Part shown: piece after piece, positions 1 to 5,599 of the stretch
Layout of the letters: every line of letters begins with the position of its first letter
Position numbering within the stretch: the first letter of the stretch is position 1
Source of the DNA: Saprospiraceae bacterium
GTDB lineage: Bacteria > Bacteroidota > Bacteroidia > Chitinophagales > Saprospiraceae
NCBI GenBank assembly: GCA_007128085.1
Contig: SKYC01000358.1
Location: forward strand, 1 to 8,515
Reading direction: 5' to 3'
Length of the DNA stretch: 8,515 bases
Notes under the pieces: generated by a model
Seen by the model: the letters and a program-made list of their open reading frames with translations, nothing else
Database searches by the model: none
Told to the model about the DNA's origin: nothing
Translations under genes and position numbers: made by a program

Positions 1-964
1 AACTCCAATTGACCAGGGGAATTGAATAACTTGAATAATCAAAGGATTGTGGAAAGGGAAGCAATACCAATTGCACGTACTTACCAAAAGTATAAAGGAT
101 GGTGGCGTATTGCTCCAAAATACTCATCTCGGTTAAGGGAAAAATTACCGATTGGCTATCCAAAGTCAAAGTGGGATATAAGTTCCCCATTACCAACAGA
201 CGTGCGATTGAAAAAAGGCCCAGGGACAATGCGATTGTACCCATATTGAGTAAAAACCGCCTTTTTTCAACTCCTTCAAAGAAATGCAGGGCCAGGGGAA
301 TCAAAAACACATACAATACCGACCATTCAGAGCTAAAGAGGCAAGCTGTCATAGCCGTAAATAAAAGCAGTAAATACCAGCCATTGCCACTTTTTTGAAA
401 TTGACTTGCTCCGTAAAAACCCGCCAATGCTGTTGAAAATGCCAGTAAAAATTCACGTCCGGAAAGCCCTGCAACCACTTCCGTTTGGAGGGGGTGAATG
501 ACAAAAAGCAAAGCAGCAAGAAAAGGAATGGATGCAAATACCTTTTTTCCAGTCGTAGTATTGTTAAAAAAATACCGCCTAAGAAAATAAAAAATCATAA
601 TTCCACTGAAGGTGAACAGCAAAAGATTTACCCAACGACTTAGGGTTGGATTGGGACCGACCAGTTCGTATTCGAGAGCGTAAAGTGCCTGGCCGAGAGG
701 CCGGTATACCCCCTCATCCAAAAGTTCTCTCCGGTCGCCTATGTAGCCCGCACTCCCGTCCATTGAAAATATGGAGTACAAACCACAGGCACCTGAACTT
801 GTAAATTCATTTTCAGCGATCACGGGATGGTCGCAAGGCAAATAATCATAAGAAAGTGAAGGGGCGTAAAGACCCATGGAGACCAAAAAAATTACGCCTA
901 TGGCAAAATAGCTGTAAGGATCAGACAAAAAGTGATTCGACTTTTTGGTCGGGTTTGTTATCAT
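1..964 (-). CDS. Partial TMTC/DUF1736-like multi-pass membrane glycosyltransferase-type protein (N-terminal 321 residues)
   Basis: Reading the minus strand from ATG at 964 gives an unbroken frame of 321 codons that leaves the window at base 1, so the C-terminal part is missing. The protein is strongly hydrophobic: a first membrane segment at about 17-37, then others near 111-128, 144-156, 172-186, 197-210, 215-229 and 238-258. Family landmarks of TMTC-like GT-C membrane proteins (often with C-terminal TPR repeats) are visible: YDYLPCDHPVIAENEF (39-54), YRPLGQALYALEYELVG (87-103), HPLQTEVVAGLSGRE (157-171), and YTFGKYVQLVLLPFPQSFDY (291-310). Eukaryotic TMTCs are O-mannosyltransferases; bacterial members are mostly uncharacterised, so the substrate is unknown. 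Three sites differ from the usual family pattern as I remember it: the DD pair after the first helix reads CD (44-45), SKEN reads SSEW (211-214), and GRDE reads GREF (169-172). Family confidence is good; activity is uncertain. Confidence 0.8.
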   Translation of the reverse strand, partial: MITNPTKKSNHFLSDPYSYFAIGVIFLVSMGLYAPSLSYDYLPCDHPVIAENEFTSSGACGLYSIFSMDGSAGYIGDRRELLDEGVYRPLGQALYALEYELVGPNPTLSRWVNLLLFTFSGIMIFYFLRRYFFNNTTTGKKVFASIPFLAALLFVIHPLQTEVVAGLSGREFLLAFSTALAGFYGASQFQKSGNGWYLLLLFTAMTACLFSSEWSVLYVFLIPLALHFFEGVEKRRFLLNMGTIALSLGLFSIARLLVMGNLYPTLTLDSQSVIFPLTEMSILEQYATILYTFGKYVQLVLLPFPQSFDYSSYSIPLVNWS

Positions 965-986
965 GAATAAATTCTTTCGCTACAGG

Positions 987-1010
987 AAAAAAGAAACAGT
1001 CTACGACTGT
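987..1010 (-). terminator. Probable Rho-independent terminator of sucA
   Basis: Read on the minus strand there is a perfect 6-bp stem ACAGTC / GACTGT (plus-strand arms 996-1001 and 1005-1010) with a 3-nt loop, followed at once by TTCTTTTTT (995-987). It lies about 150 nt past the sucA stop and 23 nt before the start of the membrane-protein gene. The stem is short and only half GC, so it may terminate incompletely. Confidence 0.5.
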
Positions 1011-1061
1011 AATAATAGATCCGGAGACAGAAAGTTTTCTCGCAATGTTCCGATTTACATA

Positions 1062-1106
1062 TGCACTTGAGAAAATGAGAACCTGATAATTCGTATTTCA
1101 AGTGCA
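1062..1106. repeat. Inverted repeat between sucA and the membrane-protein gene
   Basis: TGCACTTGA (1062-1070) and TCAAGTGCA (1098-1106) are perfect 9-bp inverted arms, extendable by two pairs if a G-U pair is allowed, around a 23- to 27-nt spacer. There is no adjoining T-tract, so it is not a standard terminator. A second small dyad, TGATCCC-C-GGGATCA (1113-1127), lies between it and the sucA stop. Either could stabilise the sucA mRNA 3' end or bind a protein; chance is also possible. Confidence 0.35.
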
Positions 1107-1159
1107 GTTAAATGATCCCCGGGATCAAAGCCTGCCACTCCTGAAGAATCGGTATTGTC

Positions 1160-3895
1160 TTAACCTCTGATATCAAAAGTTTTTTCTATAATTTCTTTTT
1201 GTTGTTTTTCATGGATCTTTTTATAGCCGGTAGCGGGGGATGCACTGGGTTTTCGGCTGATGCACTTCAGCTGGTCGCACCCCATGGTGATAGACATGTA
1301 CCACCAGGCTCCCATATTCTGAGGTTCTTCCTGTACCCAATACCGTTCTGCGTGACTGTACTTTTTGAGAATATCGTCAATTTGCTTTTGGGGAAAGGGA
1401 TAGAGTTGCTCCAATCTCACCAAAGCGACCTGATCCAGATTGTTTTCATCCCGGTATTCTTTCAGGTCGTAGTAGATTTTCCCCGTGCACAATACCAAAC
1501 GTTTTACCTTTTTTACCTTTTTATCATCCATGGTTGGATCATCAATGACCTCTTGAAACCTCTTATTGGATAAAAAGTCACTAATATTGCTCACACATTC
1601 AGAATGTCGCAACAGAGATTTGGGAGACATTACAACCAGAGGTTTTCGAAACGACCAGGCGAGTTGTCTGCGCAGGGCGTGAAATAAATTCGCAGGAGTG
1701 GTCATATTGACGATTACCATATTCTGATCTGCGGCGGCCTGTAAAAACCGCTCCAGACGAGCGCTGGAGTGCTCGGGGCCCTGCCCTTCAAATCCGTGTG
1801 GGAGCAACATGACCAGACCGTTCATTCTCTGCCATTTACTTTCCGCAGCAGCTATGTATTGGTCGACGATCACCTGAGCTCCGTTGAAGAAATCTCCGAA
1901 TTGAGCTTCCCAGATAACCAGTGATTCCGGGGTTGCCAGGCCGTAGCCGTATTCAAAACCGAGAACGGCAAATTCAGAAAGAAGAGAGTTGTATATTCTA
2001 AATTTCCCCTGGTTTTCATCCAGATTGTCTAAACGGCCATACTCCTCATAAGTGTTCTTGTCGTAAAAAAAACTGTGTCGATGTGAAAAAGTGCCCCTTT
2101 TTACATCCTGGCCACTCATTCTCACATCTTTTCCATCTGTGAGAATAGAAGCATAGGCCAACAGTTCAGCCATTCCCCAATCCAGGGTATTGTCTTTTTT
2201 GAGTCGCTCAATTCCCTTCAGAATGCGGTTGACTTTACCAAGAGGTGAGAATTCCTCCGGCACATTGATCAAGTTTCTCAAAAGACCTATAACGCGGTCT
2301 TTGACAATTCCCGTAACGGGAGACTTTTCAAAATCCTTGAGAGTGGATTTTTTATTCAATGCCCTCCAGGCCTGCTCGGGCTCCTGGTATTTGTAGTCGA
2401 GCGGTTTTTCCTTTACCATTTCCAGGCGATCCTGAAGGGTGGACCAAAAGTCCTCCTCCATTTCCTTGGCTATTTTGCTTTCCAAATCACCCCTCTGGAC
2501 CAAAATATCACTGTACAGTTTTCTGGGGTTGGGGTGAGTTTTTACAATGCCGTACATTTCGGGTTGTGTAAACTTGGGATCGTCGCCCTCGTTGTGTCCG
2601 TGTTTTCGGTAACAGACCATGTCAATAAAGACATCCGTATGAAATCTCTGTCGGTATTCTACGGCCAGTTTTACGCAGTATATCAATGCCTCCGGATCGT
2701 CTCCGTTGACGTGGAAGATGGGTGCCTGAATCAAATTTCCAACTCCAGTCGAGTATATAGATGTTCTGGCGTCGTCAAAATCTGTCGTAAACCCGATTTG
2801 ATTGTTGATCACAAAATGAATGGCTCCACCGGTGTAGTAACCGGATAACTGACTCATTTGGGCGAGTTCATACGCCACCCCTTGCCCGGCAATCGCCGCA
2901 TCTCCGTGAATGAGGATGGGGCAGATTTTTTTAAAGTCAGAATTGTATAAGATATCTGCCTTGGCTCTTGAGAAACCAATGACCACGGGATTCACAGACT
3001 CCAGGTGAGAGGGATTCGGGACCAACTTCAAATGGACTTTTTTGCCATATCGAGATTCTACCAAGGAGCTGTAACCGAGGTGATACTTCACATCGCCGTC
3101 TCCAAAACTCAAATCCGGCACAGCCGTTCCTTCAAATTCATTGAAAATCTGCTCGTAGGTCTTTCCCATTATATTTGCCAGGACATTCAATCGGCCGCGA
3201 TGGGCCATACCGATGACGAACTCCTCTACTCCCCCTTCACTGCCTTCGTCAATGATGGTTTGTAAAGCTGGAATGGTCGCTTCACCCCCCTCCAGCGAAA
3301 ACCGCTTTTGACCGATGTATTTGGTGTGGAGAAAACGCTCGAAAACTTCGGCTCCGTTCAGATTTTGGAGAATGTATTTTTTGGTATCCAGGTCAAGGCC
3401 GTAATCCAAACCACTTTGTCGGTTTTCAATTTGGTCCCGCAACCAGTGCCTCACTTCCCGATCTTTAATGTGGGTGTATTCAAAACCAATGTTGCCACAA
3501 TACAGAAAATTGATTCGATCGATAACCTCCTGCAATGTCGCTCCTTTAAGGCCCAGGGCGGCAGCAGCCGCAAACTTTTTATCCAGGTCGGACTCCTGAA
3601 GTCCGTAATCCGAGAGATTGAGCCGGGGTTTTCTGTCTCTTCGCTGTCGAATCGGATTGGTAGTGGACAACAAATGCCCCCTGGCTCTGAATCCGTAAAT
3701 GATAGAATACACACCGAATTCTTTTTCCAGTGAATGATCCGTCCCTACTTTACCATTGGAAAAAGAAGCAAATTCAAATCCCTCGAAAAAAACGCGCCAC
3801 CCCTCCTCTACGGATTCGGGATTGTCCCGGTACTTAACGTACAAGGACTCTATAAACCGGGGATGCGCATTAAACACATATGAATACTGTGACAT
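1160..3895 (-). CDS. sucA: 2-oxoglutarate dehydrogenase E1 component, thiamine-diphosphate dependent
   Basis: SucA decarboxylates 2-oxoglutarate with thiamine diphosphate and passes the succinyl group to the lipoyl domain of E2 (SucB); it is a cytosolic TCA-cycle enzyme. At 911 aa the protein is full length. In order there are: the short N-terminal E1 segment with FIESLYVKYRDNPESVEEGW (14-33); GMAHRGRLNVLANIMGK (229-245), with the conserved active-site His; NPSHLESVNPVV (294-305); the ThDP/metal motif from GDAAIAGQG (331-339) to NNQIGFTT (364-371); the pyrimidine domain with SHRHS (604-608) and IWEAQFGDF (661-669); HGFEGQGPEHSSARLERFLQ (700-719); and the C-terminal domain to 911. ATG at 3895 gives the expected MSQYSYVFNAHPRFIE start. 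No residue expected for catalysis appears lost. The gene stands alone: rpsT diverges upstream and an unrelated membrane gene follows, with no sucB. Confidence 0.97.
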   Translation of the reverse strand: MSQYSYVFNAHPRFIESLYVKYRDNPESVEEGWRVFFEGFEFASFSNGKVGTDHSLEKEFGVYSIIYGFRARGHLLSTTNPIRQRRDRKPRLNLSDYGLQESDLDKKFAAAAALGLKGATLQEVIDRINFLYCGNIGFEYTHIKDREVRHWLRDQIENRQSGLDYGLDLDTKKYILQNLNGAEVFERFLHTKYIGQKRFSLEGGEATIPALQTIIDEGSEGGVEEFVIGMAHRGRLNVLANIMGKTYEQIFNEFEGTAVPDLSFGDGDVKYHLGYSSLVESRYGKKVHLKLVPNPSHLESVNPVVIGFSRAKADILYNSDFKKICPILIHGDAAIAGQGVAYELAQMSQLSGYYTGGAIHFVINNQIGFTTDFDDARTSIYSTGVGNLIQAPIFHVNGDDPEALIYCVKLAVEYRQRFHTDVFIDMVCYRKHGHNEGDDPKFTQPEMYGIVKTHPNPRKLYSDILVQRGDLESKIAKEMEEDFWSTLQDRLEMVKEKPLDYKYQEPEQAWRALNKKSTLKDFEKSPVTGIVKDRVIGLLRNLINVPEEFSPLGKVNRILKGIERLKKDNTLDWGMAELLAYASILTDGKDVRMSGQDVKRGTFSHRHSFFYDKNTYEEYGRLDNLDENQGKFRIYNSLLSEFAVLGFEYGYGLATPESLVIWEAQFGDFFNGAQVIVDQYIAAAESKWQRMNGLVMLLPHGFEGQGPEHSSARLERFLQAAADQNMVIVNMTTPANLFHALRRQLAWSFRKPLVVMSPKSLLRHSECVSNISDFLSNKRFQEVIDDPTMDDKKVKKVKRLVLCTGKIYYDLKEYRDENNLDQVALVRLEQLYPFPQKQIDDILKKYSHAERYWVQEEPQNMGAWWYMSITMGCDQLKCISRKPSASPATGYKKIHEKQQKEIIEKTFDIRG

Positions 3896-3963
3896 TACTG
3901 TTGTAGAATTTTATTAGACGTTACGAACTCAAGCACCTCAATAAACCGAGGAGCAAACTCTTG

Positions 3964-3983
3964 TATTGCAAATATCTGCAATA
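3964..3983. promoter_or_regulatory. 7+7 bp palindrome at the putative sucA promoter (candidate operator)
   Basis: TATTGCA (3964-3970) and TGCAATA (3977-3983) are perfect inverted arms separated by 6 nt, the layout expected for a dimeric regulator. On the minus strand the sequence GATATTTG (3976-3969) inside the dyad matches the Bacteroidota -7 box TAnnTTTG at seven of eight positions, and would give a sucA leader of roughly 65 nt. No good -33 element was found. The dyad is seen directly; operator function is inferred. Confidence 0.4.
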
Positions 3984-4001
3984 TTTATTTATTGCTCTCC
4001 C

Positions 4002-4088
4002 TTTTTAGGCATAATATCCATTCAATTTTAATTATAACTTACATGCCCTTGACTTTCAGGATATAATGAAACCTGTAAAACCTAAAAA
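4002..4088. repeat. Nested inverted repeat in the sucA-rpsT intergenic region
   Basis: The left arms are contiguous: TTTTTAGG (4002-4009), then CATAATATCC (4010-4019). Their partners are CCTAAAAA (4081-4088, perfect, 8 bp) and GGATATAATG (4059-4068, 9 of 10), separated on the right by 12 nt, with a 39-nt centre. In total 17 of 18 left-arm bases have a partner. AT-rich DNA makes such pairing easier by chance. It could fold as part of a long rpsT leader if a distal promoter exists, or be a protein site. Confidence 0.3.
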
Positions 4089-4176
4089 TGTTTGATTTTA
4101 CTCAATCTTTGACAAGCCTTTGGAGAAACCTCCCTGCCCTGCAAACATAAAAAGGGATAAAAAAAATGGAATTGTA

Positions 4177-4208
4177 TTTATATATTAGGAAAACTAAACG
4201 TATCTTTG
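4177..4208 (+). promoter_or_regulatory. Bacteroidota-type promoter of rpsT
   Basis: TATCTTTG (4201-4208) matches the -7 consensus TAnnTTTG exactly. A degenerate -33 element, TTTA (4177-4180), lies 20 nt upstream; a TTG at 4172-4174 is an alternative at 26 nt. Transcription would start near 4213-4215, leaving a leader of about 23-25 nt before ATG at 4238. No Shine-Dalgarno sequence is present, as is common in this phylum. Confidence 0.7.
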
Positions 4209-4237
4209 CAGCCCAAAATATTTAAATCAGAATTAGA

Positions 4238-4489
4238 ATGGCAAATCACCAATCATCGAAAAAGAGAGCGAGACAAGACGAGAAGAAAAGGTTGCACAAC
4301 CGATTTTTCAAAAAAACCACTCGTACTTCTATTGCTAAACTCAGAGAAATAGAAGACAAGTCAGAAGCTGAAAAGTTTCTGCCTAAGGTGGTTCAAATGA
4401 TCGACAAGCTCGCGAAAAAGAATCAATGGCACGCCAATAAGGCAGCCAACCTAAAGAGTAAGTTGTCCAGGCACGTCAACAGCCTGTAG
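4238..4489 (+). CDS. rpsT: 30S ribosomal protein S20
   Basis: S20 binds 16S rRNA early in assembly of the small ribosomal subunit. The 83-aa product is the usual family length and begins with the hallmark MANHQSSKKRARQ. The N-terminal helix is very rich in Lys and Arg (residues 8-33). The C-terminal signature is kept as KKNQWHANKAANLKSKLSRHV (residues 60-80), the counterpart of IHKNKAARLKSRL in other bacteria. Start choice is firm because the MANH motif begins the frame. It is a single-gene unit: promoter at 4177-4208, strong terminator about 40 nt past the stop, sucA divergent on one side and the kinase gene convergent on the other. Confidence 0.97.
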   Translation: MANHQSSKKRARQDEKKRLHNRFFKKTTRTSIAKLREIEDKSEAEKFLPKVVQMIDKLAKKNQWHANKAANLKSKLSRHVNSL

Positions 4490-4530
4490 CACTTCTCTAC
4501 TGCCCTCAGGCAAACTTATAATTAGAAATC

Positions 4531-4563
4531 AGGCAATGGAATGTTTAATTCTGTTGCCTTTTT
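4531..4563 (+). terminator. Strong intrinsic terminator of rpsT, inside the 3' end of the opposing kinase gene
   Basis: AGGCAATGGAAT (4531-4542) pairs with ATTCTGTTGCCT (4548-4559) over 12 positions, two of them G-U, around a GTTTA loop, and is followed by TTTT (4560-4563). The hairpin starts 42 nt after the rpsT stop. The kinase gene on the other strand ends at 4545, so its last codons (for RKRQQN and the stop) lie within the stem and loop. On the minus strand the same stem is followed only by a weak T-rich stretch, so it may be partly bidirectional. Confidence 0.85.
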
Positions 4564-5414
4564 CTATTCACATAAGTCTTTAAATCCCGCAGATCCAAAT
4601 GATCCAAGGGGCGGTCAATTATCCGGTCAATTCGATATCCCTTTTGGCCGGCCAATCGTCTGATTTGATTTTCAAGGCCTTTTGCAACGGAACCTGAAAA
4701 ATACAGGGGAAACTTACGGGCCCCGGAGTATACATCCACATGCAGGGCAAAAAACAATTCCAGGCCTTTTTGCAATAGTTCAACCATATAAGGGTGCTCA
4801 AACTTATCCCTTAGGGTACCGAAAACGGAAGCCAAAAACCGATTGGGGTATTCACTGTTGTAAGTTTCATGGATGATCTGTTCCACATTCATGCCCATGC
4901 GATGTCTTAGTGTTTCACTCAATTCATCGGGCAACAACCCATAAGCCAGATCCCTCGTAATCGTTTTTCCGAAAAAAGCGCCACTGGCTTCGTCACCAAG
5001 TATATATCCGAGTGATGGAGATTTTTTGACATATCCGCTACCTTTCCAAAATATGGCATTTGATCCGGTACCGAGAATACAACAAATCCCTTCATTGGAA
5101 CCTGCCAAAGACAATCCGACGAGAACGATGTCGGAATCCACATATATTTCTGCCCCCGGAAAAATGATCTCGAGTTCATTTTTAGCACTCATCAGCTTCT
5201 CTGCGGAGTTTAGACCCGCGCCGAAGAAGTACAATTCGCGAACCGTCTGTCCCTCCAATTGATTTTTCAGAGGTTGCACTTTTTCAGAAAAAAGACCCTG
5301 AGTCGAAATTGCAAAATTATGTCCACGGGAAACAAATGAAGCAGGCGGCTCTGCTTCATCAGTCATTACCAGCCATTTACAACTGCTCCCTCCACAATCT
5401 GCAATGAGTATCAT
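4545..5414 (-). CDS. BadF/BadG/BcrA/BcrD-type ATPase, probable N-acetylglucosamine kinase-like sugar kinase
   Basis: This is a 289-aa cytosolic protein of the ASKHA (actin/hexokinase/Hsp70-like) fold. Nucleotide-binding motifs are in order: phosphate-1 loop ADCGGSSCKW (5-14), a probable catalytic-base region VDSDIVLVG (92-100), phosphate-2 loop LGTGSNA (114-120), LGYILGDEASGAFFGK (135-150), and the adenosine motif SGSVAKG (240-246). Length and motifs fit the Bacteroidota proteins annotated as N-acetylglucosamine kinases, which phosphorylate amino sugars from cell-wall or chitin turnover; substrate is inferred from family only. The phosphate-1 loop differs from the common DSGSTKTDW, lacking the usual Lys (Ser instead). 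ATG at 5414 begins just before the first motif, so it is the only sensible start. It is transcribed toward rpsT and away from paaA. Confidence 0.85.
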   Translation of the reverse strand: MILIADCGGSSCKWLVMTDEAEPPASFVSRGHNFAISTQGLFSEKVQPLKNQLEGQTVRELYFFGAGLNSAEKLMSAKNELEIIFPGAEIYVDSDIVLVGLSLAGSNEGICCILGTGSNAIFWKGSGYVKKSPSLGYILGDEASGAFFGKTITRDLAYGLLPDELSETLRHRMGMNVEQIIHETYNSEYPNRFLASVFGTLRDKFEHPYMVELLQKGLELFFALHVDVYSGARKFPLYFSGSVAKGLENQIRRLAGQKGYRIDRIIDRPLDHLDLRDLKTYVNRKRQQN

Positions 5415-5418
5415 GGGT

Positions 5419-5426
5419 CAAATTTA
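5419..5426 (-). promoter_or_regulatory. -7 promoter box very close to the kinase start (possible leaderless transcript)
   Basis: On the minus strand TAAATTTG (5426-5419) matches TAnnTTTG exactly and ends only 4 nt before the kinase ATG at 5414. With normal spacing, transcription would start at or next to the A of the start codon. No convincing -33 element is visible. In AT-rich DNA a match may be accidental. Confidence 0.4.
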
Positions 5427-5434
5427 ATCAATAA

Positions 5435-5471
5435 TTTAGAACTCTTTCCGAGGGTACTTCAGGGTTCTAAA
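5435..5471. repeat. 11-bp inverted repeat between the kinase gene and paaA
   Basis: TTTAGAACTCT (5435-5445) and AGGGTTCTAAA (5461-5471) pair over 11 positions with one G-T; the outer 8 bp (TTTAGAAC / GTTCTAAA) are perfect. The spacer is 15 nt. One arm lies just upstream of the kinase -7 box, where RNA polymerase would sit, so a regulator binding here could affect the kinase promoter. There is no T-tract, so it is not a terminator. Confidence 0.4.
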
Positions 5472-5541
5472 AATTGTGCATGCCGTGGTAATGCAGATTA
5501 ATTATGGATTAAAATGCGCGGAGTAAACTTTGAATTCCCCT

Positions 5542-5582
5542 GATACGTTATAATAATGGTATCGAAAATTTTTATATATTTG
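5542..5582 (+). promoter_or_regulatory. Putative paaA promoter with an overlapping dyad
   Basis: TATATTTG (5575-5582) matches the Bacteroidota -7 box exactly and would put the start near 5587, about 13 nt before paaA ATG. No canonical -33 element is present. Where it should be lies a broken dyad: GATAC (5542-5546) and GTATC (5559-5563), with TTAT (5548-5551) and ATAA (5553-5556) inside. This is a reasonable place for a phenylacetyl-CoA-responsive repressor, but it does not match a PaaX or PaaR operator that I can recall. Confidence 0.5.
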
Positions 5583-5599
5583 AGCAAAATAATGTCCTT

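Noticed and set aside
22..537. Short open frames of 62-99 codons near the left edge
   Set aside because: They lie over the continuous 321-codon membrane-protein frame that leaves the window and have no family resemblance.
1199..3733. Several plus-strand open frames of 68-141 codons opposite sucA
   Set aside because: The sucA frame is full length and clearly conserved; the opposite frames resemble no family I know and have no spacing or start signals of their own.
4501..4512. Small TGCC-CTCA-GGCA hairpin after rpsT as terminator
   Set aside because: The stem has only 4 bp and no T-tract; the 12-bp hairpin at 4531-4559 is much better.
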